Positions 1 to 11,000 of a DNA stretch of 64,000 nucleotides are shown here, piece after piece. The stretch is taken from contig NZ_JAMHJQ010000013.1 in NCBI RefSeq assembly GCF_023534745.1, positions 124,001 through 188,000 on the forward strand, written 5' to 3'. The stretch's first letter is position 1. The number at the start of each line of letters is the position of its first letter. The stretch is from Streptomyces sp. 35G-GA-8 (lineage in GTDB: Bacteria > Actinomycetota > Actinomycetes > Streptomycetales > Streptomycetaceae). The notes beneath the pieces are model-generated. The model saw only the letters and a program-made list of their open reading frames with translations. It searched no databases and was not told the DNA's origin. Position numbers and translations under genes: made by a program.

Positions 1-361
1 CGTACGAGCCGGGCAGCAGTTCCAGGTCGGGCATCCGGACCCTGCCCGAGCCCGCCAGCCGCGCGAGGCCATCGGTGAGCCGGGCGTCGGTGCCGTCGCC
101 CTCGCTGGAGGGGATGACCACGACCGTACGGCCGCCCGCGCAGGCGTCGACCAGCTCCTGCGCGGTGGGCGCGGCCTGCTCGACGGTCACGCCCGCCTCC
201 CGCAGATAGGGCAGCTGCGGATGGCCGGGGTCGGCGCAGAGCACCGCGTCGGCGGCGCGCAGCAGCTGCCAGGCGGGCCAGGAGAGCAGCCCGGGGGCGA
301 CCCGGTGGCTGGCGGTCAGCAGGACGATACGGCCGGGGGTGGCGGGAGCTTCGTCTGTCAC
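1..361 (-). CDS. mazG: MazG-type nucleoside triphosphate pyrophosphohydrolase (5' part, cut by window edge)
   Basis: Only the first 120 codons lie in the window; the gene runs off the left edge. Translation starts at a GTG (361) behind a GGAGG about 10 bases upstream. The visible part carries the actinomycete-specific N-terminal extension (runs such as GRIVLLTASHRVAPGLLSW and CADPGHPQLPYLREAG) that I recall preceding the MazG all-alpha pyrophosphohydrolase domain in Streptomyces. The catalytic EExxE/D region would lie outside. MazG proteins hydrolyse (d)NTPs to monophosphates as house-cleaning enzymes in the cytoplasm. The gene is followed upstream by a co-directional SurA-like lipoprotein gene 87 bases away, a usual Streptomyces arrangement. 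The call rests on recalled similarity of the N-terminus, not on the catalytic domain. Confidence 0.72.
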   Translation of the reverse strand, partial: MTDEAPATPGRIVLLTASHRVAPGLLSWPAWQLLRAADAVLCADPGHPQLPYLREAGVTVEQAAPTAQELVDACAGGRTVVVIPSSEGDGTDARLTDGLARLAGSGRVRMPDLELLPGSY

Positions 362-448
362 CTCTCGAACCTACCTCCGGCCGCCGGCCACTCCGCCCGC
401 GGGCCAAGGCCGGCCGAAGCCGGGCTGCTGTCCTGGCCCGCCGTCGGA

Positions 449-1108
449 TCAGGCTCCGGCCGGCTGCTCCTGCTCCGGCGCCTCGCTGGTGAGCTGGGTG
501 ATCCACGGCGTCTTGGCCTCGCCCAGCCTGACCTGCTTGTTGTCCCAGCTGCCGTAGCGCGGATTGACGTCGATACCGAGCTTCTCGGACGTCTTCGTCA
601 GCTCGGCGAGGACCGTCTGCTGGCCCTGCGGCGTCGTGGTGTTGGCGCCGAGCGCCACGGCCAGCTTGGTCAGCAGCACCTCGCGGCGGATCGCGGACTC
701 GATCTGGTCGGCGGAGAGCGCGCCCTGCTGGAGCAGCATCGCGGCGAACTGCTCCTCACCGCCGGACTGGGCGGCGGCCTGCTGCCGGGTGGTCTGGATC
801 TCCTTGCGGCTGATCGTGACCCCGGCGTTGTCGGCGGCCTTCTCCAGCACCCGGTCGAAGATCATGCTGTTCAGCTTGGCCTGGTTGAGCTGCCCGGTGT
901 TCTTGATCAGCTGCTCGGCCTCCGGCGCGCTCCGCTGCGCTTCCCGTACGTCCCGTACCTGGGCCTGGAGCGCGGACACCTCGATCCGCTGCCCGCCGAC
1001 GACGGCCGCGGCTCCGGGGTGGGCTTCGTTGCCGCAGGCGGTGAGGAGTGGGGCCGCGGCGAGAAGCGCGACGGAGACGGAGAGCGCGGTGCGACGACGG
1101 CGGTGCAA
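449..1108 (-). CDS. SurA N-terminal-type chaperone lipoprotein
   Basis: This is a 219-residue exported protein. The N-terminus has four arginines, a hydrophobic stretch and a lipobox LTAC with Cys25, so it should be a lipoprotein anchored on the outer face of the membrane. Residues 35-130 look like the helical SurA N-terminal/parvulin-associated domain (AAAVVGGQRIEVSALQAQV, then a helix-rich segment). No parvulin PPIase domain follows, so it resembles a stand-alone SurA_N protein rather than a full foldase. The chosen start is the TTG at 1108, with GGGAGG about 7 bases upstream. It lies directly upstream of mazG, same strand. The C-terminus (EAPEQEQPAGA) is disordered. A holdase role for secreted proteins is a family-level inference. 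Confidence 0.8.
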   Translation of the reverse strand: MHRRRRTALSVSVALLAAAPLLTACGNEAHPGAAAVVGGQRIEVSALQAQVRDVREAQRSAPEAEQLIKNTGQLNQAKLNSMIFDRVLEKAADNAGVTISRKEIQTTRQQAAAQSGGEEQFAAMLLQQGALSADQIESAIRREVLLTKLAVALGANTTTPQGQQTVLAELTKTSEKLGIDVNPRYGSWDNKQVRLGEAKTPWITQLTSEAPEQEQPAGA

Positions 1109-1274
1109 AGGGGGCCTCCCGGCGTGATTGTGCGGCGATGCACAAGGCCTTGCAGAGATCGATGGTAGGCAGTGGACGTGGTCTGGGCCACTGGTTCGAC
1201 CAACGATTCATGGGCGGATCGGGATGCGCGCGTTGGCGCACGCCGAACCGATCCCTTTCCTCAGATCCCGCTCG

Positions 1275-1397
1275 TCAGACCCGCGCGCCGCAGCGCGTGG
1301 CGTCGATCAGCCGGGCCAGGTCCTCGGGCACGTGGGACGCCAGGTTCCCCACCAGCCTGGCCGACTCCAGTCGCGAGACCAGCCACCGCTTCCTCAC
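1275..1397 (-). CDS. Possible 40-residue small protein or gene remnant
   Basis: A short frame on the minus strand starts at a GTG (1397) and ends at the TGA at 1275-1277. A GGAGG sits about 11 bases before the start. The peptide begins MRKRWLVSRLES and ends RLIDATRCGARV; it is basic at the start and helical throughout. I do not recognise the family. It lies just downstream of the immunity gene of the RHS locus, a place where displaced toxin tips and orphan immunity fragments often accumulate. It could be the C-terminal remnant of a larger gene or chance. Confidence 0.3.
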   Translation of the reverse strand: MRKRWLVSRLESARLVGNLASHVPEDLARLIDATRCGARV

Positions 1398-1422
1398 AAC
1401 CCAATGCCCCTCCAAACCGGGG

Positions 1423-1998
1423 TCAGGCTACCGGAGACCGCAGTGGATCGAAGCGATCCCAATCGAGCGCCCAGAACGCATCAGACCCGCTTCGGCGGAC
1501 AAAATCCCGCTCAGAGGCGTAGATAGGATAAGCGCCATTTATGATCACAGATTCACTGCCGATCTCCCCATTTTCGGCGAGCCCGAGACGGACCGAATCG
1601 AAACTCAATACATCCGGCGGTCCGGCAATGATAATGCTGTTCATGGGCGAGCCCTCAACAAACCCCCTGGAGTGCCCAATAACCTGACCATAACGGAAAG
1701 GACACATACCCCACAGCGCACTGACCATTCGAGCGGGAATCATAGCCCATTCAATGTCACCGGAGCGCATCGAAATGCAGAGCTCCCGCCCGGCTGACTG
1801 CACATCCCCCACGGAGAGCCCATAAGTAAATCCAGTCACGTATCCCGCCGCAGGGACATCGGTATATGTGGCAGCGAATACCACACCAACCCCCTCCCTC
1901 TGCGGCGGGATCTCATGAAGAGTGCCGCGTGCACCCATCAGGGAATCCAGCCTCTCCAGATAGCGCTCCATCCTGCCGCCACTGTAAAGGTCGTTCAT
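1423..1998 (-). CDS. Suppressor-of-fused (SUFU)-type immunity protein
   Basis: This is a 191-residue cytoplasmic protein 39 bases downstream of the giant RHS gene on the same strand, the classical place for a cognate immunity gene. The pattern (GYVTGFTYGLS, GRELCISMRSGDIEWA, FRYGQVI, then a segment with PDVLSFDS) matches bacterial suppressor-of-fused domain proteins, which Zhang, Aravind and colleagues listed as immunity proteins of polymorphic toxin systems. Base composition is lower in GC than most neighbours (35 of 60 bases at 1561-1620 by hand count), like the adjacent toxin tip, so toxin tip and immunity gene probably arrived together. The start is the ATG at 1998; an internal ATG follows 9 codons later. 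The SUFU call is good; that it neutralises this particular tip is inference from position. Confidence 0.75.
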   Translation of the reverse strand: MNDLYSGGRMERYLERLDSLMGARGTLHEIPPQREGVGVVFAATYTDVPAAGYVTGFTYGLSVGDVQSAGRELCISMRSGDIEWAMIPARMVSALWGMCPFRYGQVIGHSRGFVEGSPMNSIIIAGPPDVLSFDSVRLGLAENGEIGSESVIINGAYPIYASERDFVRRSGSDAFWALDWDRFDPLRSPVA

Positions 1999-2037
1999 TT
2001 AGGCACTCCAGCCAGATTCCCGCAACCTGTCAACGAC

Positions 2038-5000
2038 TCAGCCTGACGGGGGGTAGAACCATCCCCTGCTCGCAGGCCACCATTCAGTCCGGTCATGGTC
2101 TATATAGGAATTGAATTCGTCGAAGTACTTCGACTCTATCCGCCACTCCGTCGTCCCCTCCGGAAGTCCGTTTGTATTCTCCAAAGGAAACTCATATTTA
2201 CCGAAACGCTCTCGGAACCCTGGCTTCATGGTGAAGACATGGAATCCGTCATCATGGCCATTTCCAGCATAGTCGGCTGCCCCCTCCGGCTTATTGGAGA
2301 GATATGCCGTGGGGTAGTCGCCTTCGTGATTACTGGCACTCAGCCCGTTTCTCTCGCTTGCTCTGTTACCCAAGCCAGGCGAGCGATAGAGCTTAACAGG
2401 CTCACAGTTGTGTGCGAGGACCGGCGTGGCACCAGCCAGCACATAGTACGTATGCGCCCTGTCCACGCTCAGGTTGTAGACCGCCGCCTGCTGCGTCCAC
2501 GCCTGGACCGCCTCGATCTGGACCCAGCTGCCGTTGCCCGACCTGAGCCACTGGCCCGGCTTCAGTTCGCCGGCCTTCTGCCACTTCTTCAGGTCCGGGA
2601 GATAGAGGAGGTGGCCCTCCGTCGCCGTGATCGTGTCCGTGGCGTCGCCCTTGGCGCCGTCCGTGTCGACCGTGAGCTTGACCAGGCTCTTCAGGCCCTT
2701 GCCCTCGATCGTCGCGGTGACCTCCTGCGCGGAGGTCTTCCCGGTCGTCGGGTCCGTGGCCTTGACCTTGTCGCCGGCCTCCACGTCCTCGATCGGTTTT
2801 CTGGTGCCGTCGGCCATCACCACTTCCGTGCCGGGCAGGAAGCTGTTGCCGACCACGTCCGCCGCGAGTTGGGCGCAGGAGACCGCCGTCTGGACCCGGT
2901 CGGCCGCTTCCTCGACCCTGCCGATCTTGTCGGCCGCCTTCGCGATATCGTCCGCGTACTTCACGGCCTTCATGCCCATCCGGCCGGCCTTCGCCGCCCG
3001 GACCGCGCCCGCGCCCACTCCGCCCAGGGCCAGGCCGCCCACCGTGGCGACGGCCCAGGCGCAGGCCTCCATGTCGCCCTTGGTGACGCAGTTCTTGATG
3101 TCGTTGAAGCCGGTGACCTCTCCGACGACATTGCCGACCGTCTTCACGCCCTCCCAGACCGCCGGGGCGATCTCGATCGCGTAGTCCACCGCCGCCGAGA
3201 CGGACTCGACCACGATGCCGATCTGCTCCACAGCCGCGTCACGGATGGCGTTCGTGACCTTGGCGACGTCCGCGACCACATCGCGGGTGGCCGAGACGAT
3301 GATCGCCGGGAGGTTGGGGTTGGCCGTGACGATCGCCGTTGCCACCGCCATCAGCGGTTTCGCCGCCGCCACGATGTCCGGGATCGGATTGTGCTTGGCC
3401 ACATACGCGGCGACCGACTTGGCCTTGCGGGTGACGGCCTCACGGGCCGCCTGGACCTGGGCTCTGGCCTCCGCCGCTTTCTGTCTGGCCCAGTCCGCCG
3501 TCGAGGAGGCCGCCGAGCTGATCTTGTTGCCGACCCATCTCGTCGCGTTGACGACGGCGTTGACGGCCGTCTTCAGGCCCGACTTCTCGTACACCCACTT
3601 CGCGGCGTTGCCCAGGGCGTTCTTGGCGATCCTCAGTGCGGAGAGCGGATGGCGCACGGTGTAGACCGCCGCCTTCCAGACCGTCTTCGCGGTCTTGACC
3701 ACGAACTTCGCGGCCTTGCTGTTCTTGACCTTGTTCCAGGTCTTCTTGCACCAGCCGCAGCTGGGCCAGTTGCCGTCGGGGTCCGTGAAGTTCGTCGGTG
3801 AACCGGCGCCGTACGTATAGCGGTTGGCGAGGATCGAGGCGCCCGAGGCGTAGGTGTACGCGTCGCGCGAGTCGAAGGTGCCCGTGCCCGGGTCGTACCA
3901 GCGCGCGCCCATATTGACCTGGTCGGTCTCCGGGTCGGTGTAGTCCCCCTGGAAGCCCGCGCTGCCCGCCTGGTCGGACGCGCCCGCCGTGCCGGTCGTC
4001 GCGCCGAAGGGGTCGTACGCCGTCGAGGACGCCAGGGATGTCTGCGCGCCGTTCGTCGGCGACATGCCGCCGACCACATCGCCGTGCTTGTCGGTCACGG
4101 ACAGCTGGGCCGCACCGCCCTCGGCGACCGAGAGCAGTTCGTCCGCCGCACCGCGGCCGTAGGTGGCCGAGTTGTCCTTGACCGGGTCGGGGGCGAGACC
4201 GGCGTAGGTGAAGTCCACGCCGTTACGGGTGGCCACCCGGTCCAGCCCGTCGTAGGTGTACGCGGTCCCGGACTCGCCCGCCTTCGTCATCCGGTCGAAC
4301 GCGTCGAAGGTGAACTCCTCCGCCAGTCCCGAGCTGGTACGGGAGGCGAGGGTGCCGCGCGCGGTGTAGTCGTAGGTGTAGTCACCGTCGGACAGCAGCC
4401 GGTTGCGTTCGTCGAACGTGGCGGTCTTGGCGCCGTTCTTGACGCGGTTGCCGCTGTCGTCCCAGCCGTACTCGGTCGTCGCGCCGTCGGCGGTCCAGGA
4501 CGTGAGCCGGCCCGCCTGGTCGTAGCCGTAGGTGTTCTTGCCGGCCTTGGCGGTGCCGGTGGTCGTCTTGCCTGTCAGCTGGTCGTTCGTGTCGTAGTCG
4601 TAGTCCGTGGACGCGACGGCCGCGCCCCCGCTGCTCTTGATCGTGTCGGTGTCGAGACGGCCCAGGTTGTCGTAGGTGTACGCGCGCGACTGCCCGGCGC
4701 CGTAGTCGACCCGCTCGACCGCGCCCGCGCCGTCGTAGTCGTAGCTCTGCTGGACGCCCGTCAACGGGTCCTTCGCGCCCGCCAGTTGCTGGCGCGCGTA
4801 GGTGAAGGTCGCGGTTCCGGCGGCGTCGGTGCGCTCGGTCAGCTGGCCGTCGCCGTTGTAGCTGTACGAGGCGTCGCCCGACGGGCCCTCGGCCTTCAGC
4901 AGCAGACCCCGGTCGTTGTACTCGTATCCGTTGTCGCCCTTGGGGGACGACGCCTTGGTGAGCCGGCCGGCCGCGTCGTAGCCGTAGCGCTTCTCCGCCG

Positions 5001-8000
5001 TGGCGGCCTCGGCACCCGCGCCGCTCTCCCGGATCAGGTTGCCGGCCTTGTCGTACTCCCGCTCGCGCGTGACCCCGCCCGGCGCGGTCACCTTCACGGC
5101 CTGGCCGGTCGCGTCGTACGCCGTCGTCCAGGTGCGGTCGGCGGGCGACGGGTCGCGCGCGGTCGACGGCTCGATGACGGACTCGGGCAGCCCGAGGGTG
5201 TTGACGGTGTAGATGGTGCTGTTGCCGCGTCCGTCGGTGTAGCGGGTGCGGTTGCCGAGCGCGTCGTAGCCGAAGGACGTGGTGATCGTTTTGGTGTCCG
5301 AGACCGGTTCCGTCTGGCTGGTCAGCCGGTCGAGCGCGTCATAGGCGTAGGTCGTGCTGCGGCCCAGCGAGTCGGTCGCGCTGATCAGGTTGCCCGCCAG
5401 GTCATAGCCGTAACCGACCTTGCGCAGCTCGCTGTTGGTGGAGTCCAGGTCGGCGTCCCTGACCAGCTGGCCGAGCCCGTCGTACAGCCTCGACGAGGTC
5501 CGTCCCTTGCCGTCCGTACGCCGCACCTCGCGCCCGGCGATGTCGTATCCGAACTGGGTGACCACGCCCGCCGCGTCCGTCAGCCGGGTCAGCTGGCCGA
5601 GCGCGTCATAGACGAACAGGGTGGCGGCGCCGCTCGGCGCGGTCTGCTTGACCACATTGCCCGCGTCGTCGTAGTCGTTGCGGGTGGTGAAGGAGCCCGG
5701 CTGCGGGCTGCGTTCGATCTGGGTGGTGGTGACCGGCCGGTCCATGTCGTCGTACGTCGTCTCGGCCCGCGCCCCGTTCGGGTCGGTGACCGAGAGCACC
5801 TCGCCGGTGCGGGTGTACGTGTACGACCAGCGGGCGCGGTCGTCACCGGTACCCGAACCGGTCGGCTCGTCCCTGACGATCAGACGGTTCTGCCGGTCGT
5901 ACTCGTAGCGCGTCACCCGCCCCAGCGGGTCGGTCGACTCGGTCACATTGCCCAGCGCGTCGTAGGACTGGGTGACGCTCGGGGTGACGGGCGCCCCGGA
6001 GCCGGGCGCCGTGTAGGCGGGCGCGGTGGTGGAGACGACCCGGCCGAGCCGGTCGTAGGTGGAGCGGTTGATCCGGCCGAGGGCGTCCACCGACTCGGTC
6101 GCCGCGCCGAAGGTGTCATAGCCGGTGTAGGTGACGGGCCGGGTGGTGACGGGCGCGCCGCCGCCGGACTCCGTGCGTACCTCCGGCGCCTTCATGGACT
6201 GCGGCCGGCCCAGCTCGTCGTAGGTGTACTCGGTGGTCCTGCCGCCCGGGTCGGTCCGGGAGGTCGTCAGTCCGCGCTGGTCATAGCCGTAGAGCGTGGT
6301 GCGCGACGCGGCGCCGTTCTCGATGGTCTCCTTGATCGCGTTGCCCGCGTCGTCGTACTGGTAGGTGACGGTCTCGGCGTTGACGCTCACCGGCCACGGC
6401 ACATTGGAGGCGAGTCCGCTGGACGCGGAGGTCTTCACATTGCCCGCGAGGTCATAGGTCAGGGTGGTGCGGCGGGCCACCCCGCTCGGGTCGGAGACCG
6501 TCGACTTCGTACGGCCCACCTCGTCATAGGTGTACTGCGTGACGAGCTTGCCGTTGCCCGCCGTCTCGGTGAGGACATTGCCGGCGCCGTCGTAGGTGTT
6601 CGCCTCGATGACGATGTCGCGCTTGGTGCCGTCGGGGTTGTGGAAGTCCTTGAGGGTGATGGACTTGACCAGATCGTCGCCGAAGTACTCGTAGACGACG
6701 GTGCGGCCCATCGAGTCGGTGTTCCTGGCGACCCGGCCGCCCATGTCGTACGCGAACGACTCCAGGACCGTGTAGTCGTCGTCCCCGCCGTCGTCCTCCC
6801 AGTCGCGCAGCCGTGTCTCCGCCATCATGTTGCGCGCGGTGTAGAGGTAGTCGAAGTGATTGCCGTTGGCGTCCACCATCGAGGTCTTGTTGCCGAAGAC
6901 GTCGTAGGTGTACGAGGTCTCGCTGCCCTCGGCGTCGGTGACCGTCTCGGGGCGGCCCCGGTCGTCGAGAGCGAAGGTCATCACCCGCGTCGCGTCGCCG
7001 CCGAGCAGATCGCCGACCTCGGTGCGCGTCACATTGCCGTCGGCGTCGTAGCTGGTGGTGGTCTTCTGCTGGTGCTTGGCGCCGTTGTTGACGACGTTGG
7101 TCGCGGCCGGGTCGGTGACGGTGGCGACCCGGGAGAGCTTGTCGTAGGTGAAGGTCGTGGTGACCCCGGCCGGCTGGGCGTCCGAGACGGTCGTCTCGGT
7201 GAGCTTGCGGCCCAGCGCGTCATAGGTGTACTTCGTGATCTGGCCGGACGGTTCGGTCAGCTGGGCCAGATCGCCGCTCTTGAAGTAGCGGTAGCGGGTG
7301 ACCTTGCCGAGCGGGTCGGTGGTGGTCAGCGGCAGTCCGGTGGCCGTGTTGCCGCCGTCGACCGCCGGTTCCGCGCCGGTGGTGTACGTATGGCGCACGA
7401 CCCCGCCGTCGGGCGCCGTCTGGGTGAGCAGCGCCCCCTTGTCGTTGTACTGGTACTGCGTGCGGTAGCGGTTGTCGGTGACACCGGTGGAGCGGCCGTC
7501 GCGGGTCTCGGAGGGCTGGTCGGCCCGCAGGTCGAAGTCGCCCGTCGACACCGGATAGGTGGTGTACGTGGTCTGGCAGTCGTCCTTGGCCCGGCAGGTC
7601 GTACGGCGGACCACATTGCCGCGGTCGTCGTAGCCGAGCGCGACGGTGTCACCGTTCTCGCTGGTGATCGCGGTCTGGAAGCCCTTGTCGTCGTAGCCGA
7701 AGGTACGGATGGCCACGCCGTCCGCGGGGTGCCGGATGAAGTCGGGCTCGCTGCCGCCGTCCCCCGGTGGATTGGTGCAGAAGGCAGGGTCGCCCGGGTC
7801 GGGCTTGGTGCAGATCTCGGCCGGCGGCTCCGTCGGCCCCGGTGAGGAGGGGATGGCGGGTTCGCGGGCGCCCAGCGCCATCGGCTCGCCGTAGCGCAGC
7901 ATCCGCGAGGTCAGACCGTCGTACTCGTAGAAGTAGGGGGCGTCCATCGGGTCGCGGACCTCGACGGTGCGCCGCAGGTCCTTGTCGTTGCCGAAGACCG

Positions 8001-11000
8001 CGGGCGTGCCGACCTTCCACGTACCGCCGTTGCGGTCGGTGTACTCCTCGACGCGGTCGCGCGAGGTGTCGTACCGCACCTCGGCGGCGGTACGGCCCGA
8101 GGGCAGCGTCGTGGAGGTGAGCAGATCGGCGGCCCGGCCGCCCTCGCGGTAGTGGCCCGCGACGGCCGCCGCGCCCAGCGGGTGGTGGTAGACGGAGACA
8201 TCGTCGATGGTGCCGGCGAACGACTTGGCGGCGGTGGTGCCCCAGCCGGGCCAGGACGCCGGGGTAACCGGACGGGCGGCCCCGATCTGGTTGTACGTCA
8301 GGTCGTTCTGGGTGAGCTGGGCGCCGGTGAGGGTGCCGGAGAGCTTGCCGTCCAGATACAGGTTCTGGGTGGAGCCGGAGACGGAGAGCACGGCGTGGTG
8401 CCACTTGCCGTCGTTGACGTTCTTGGTGATGTCGGTGATGGGCGCGGCGGTGCCGGTCCAGAACTGGCCGCGCAGTTTGCCGTCCGTACCGACGTAGAGC
8501 AGGGGCGCCCCGCTGGTCGGGGCGGTGCCCCAGGCCTTGTTCTGGTAGCCGACGAGCGGACCGCCGACCCCCGACGCGATGGTCTTGAACCACACCTCGA
8601 CGGCCGCGTCACGGCTCTTCTTGAGCGTGCCGGAGGGCAGGTCGACGCGGGAGGTGGTGCCGTTGAAGGTGGCCGCCGTACCGGGGTCGCCGGTGATCCC
8701 GCCGTCCGCGCCCAGCGTCACATCGGTGTAGGTGCCCCGGTCCTTGCCGAGGTTGACCTCGACGGCGCTGTTGGCGGCGGTGCCCTCCGCCTCGCCGAGC
8801 CGCCAGTAGGACTCGGGGCGGGAGTCGAGGACGGTGGAGCGGTAGTGGCTGCCCGCGCCGTAGCCGTAGCGCGTACAGCCGGCCTCTGGGTCGCACACCG
8901 AGTCGAGACGGTCTCCGGTGTAGGTGTAACTCCAGCTCAGAGCGGCGCCGTTGACCGCGTTGGTGGCCACCTTGGTGACATGCGCGCCGGTCCAGGTGAA
9001 GGTGAGGGAGCGGCCGGTGCGGGCGTTGACCGCCGTCGAGATCTTCCCGCCGGAGTAGGTGTAGTTGACGACCGTGGAGAACGGGTCGGTGATCTTCACC
9101 AGCAGACCGGACGAGCTGAAGTCGTAAACCGTGCCCGACTTGTCCTGGAGCTTGTACGTACCGGCCGCCGCGTCCGCGGTCAGTTTGGCGAACCGGCCGG
9201 GCGGCGGGGCGAACGTACCGTCCGCGTTCTTGCCGAAGCGGACGTCCTGGCCGTCCGGGTAGCGGATGACGACATTGCCCGTGCCGTCGTCGTCGGGGGT
9301 CAGCCGCATGTCGTACCGCGTCGACCAGCCCGCGCCGAAGGCGGCGTCACGCCTCGGGTCCAGGCTGTTGTACGTCCGTACGAGCGTGAGGTCCGGGCCC
9401 ACCCCGGCCACGGAGGCGTCGATCGCGGCGGTGGTGAAGTTGCCGACGTTCGGGTCGAACTCCTTGCCCTGGGCCTCGGCGAGCCGCGAGGTGATCTCGG
9501 GCTGCGGAACGGCCGCCACCAGCGCGACCTGCGCGGTCGGCACCTCGTTCGACGCGTCCTTGACGAAGCCGCGCCACAGATAGGTCGTGCCCCACTTCAG
9601 CCGCCCGGCGGGCACGGTATAGGCGGAGCCCGACTGGTACGCGGAGGTGGTGCAGCCGGTCGGCTTGCCGTCCTTGTCCGCCTCGCAGATCTCGAACTTG
9701 TACTGGAGCGCCGAGCCGGGCGGCGCGTCGATGTCGACGCCGGCCGCCCACAGCTGCGGGGTGAGGGTCTGCGCCTGGTAACCGTTCGGCGGGAACTGCT
9801 CCTTGACCACCGGCGCGATGTCGAAGACCTGGAGGACGAGCCGGCCGGGCGGCACCTGTTCGTCGGTGAAGACCTTGCCGCCGGTGCGGACCATCGTGAA
9901 GTCGAGCATGTAGGTGCCCGGCGGCAGCGCCTTGATGGTCGCGTCGAAGGTGATGCGCCCGCCGTGGGCGACCTGCCCCGTGACATCGGCCGCGCGCTGC
10001 TGGGTGACGAGCTTGCCCTTGGAGTCGTACGCGCGGTAGGCGAGGTAGTAGCCGCCCGCGGTCCAGGTCTCCGCGCCCTTGTTGGTGACGGTGACCTTGA
10101 CCTTGCCCGCCTGGTTCTGGAGGACGGGCGGTTCGGGCACCGGCTTGGGGAAGGAGTAGGACGCGTTGTACGGGGAGTGCGTGACGAACAGCTTCGGCGG
10201 GTTGGCGGTGGTGTCGCCGGTGAACTTCTTGAACCCGAGCGGGTCGGTGGCCGAAGCGCGCAGGGAGAGCCCGTAGTTGGGCTGGCTGCCGTCCACCCAG
10301 CGCTGCACCAGGTCACGGCCGCCCTTGCCGAGGTCGAACAGCTCACCGGCGGCGGGGCAGCCGGACTTCGAGGAGCCGACGGCGATATGCCCGTACGCGA
10401 AGGACTTGGACGCCAGCGAGCCGCCGACCGAGGGGCCGGGGTACGAGCCGCCGGTCGCGACCGTCCAGGACTGGGTCACCGGATGGACGGAGACGGAACG
10501 GGCCTTGCAGGAGGGCGCGTCGAAGTTCACGACCTGGAGCTGCGCGCCGAAGATCTTGTGGTTCTTCAGCTCCGTGTCGAGACCGGGGAAGCCGAGGTAG
10601 GAGGCGGTGGAGCCGGCCGTGCCCTTGCCGACATGCAGTTCGTTCGAGCCCGCGACCGCTCCGTTCTCCGTGACGTACATGGAGCGGGAGGACGCGGTGG
10701 TGTCGACGGACGGGTCGACCCGGACGGGGAAGGCGCGGGCCGGATCGGCGAGCCAGTCGCGGTCGGCGCTGACCCGGAGGGCCTGGCCGCCGTCCCGCGC
10801 GATCAGTTCGTAGCGGACGGCGTGGGAGACCGCGCCGTTGGCGTCCTCCATGAAGCCGGCCGGGATGACGGCCTTCGTGCGTCCCTGGTCGTCGGCGAGG
10901 ACGACGGAGCCCTCGCCGCCGGAGCCCGCGGTGCCCGGCTTCGCGGTGAGGCCGGTGAGCGCGAGGGGGAAGTCGAAGGTGGTGGGGGCGTCGGTGGAGC

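Noticed and set aside
3900-8100. CRISPR-like or tandem-repeat appearance of regularly spaced GTCGTAGGTGTA-type motifs
   Set aside because: These are the codons of YD repeats in the RHS protein, degenerate and in frame, not direct repeats with unique spacers.
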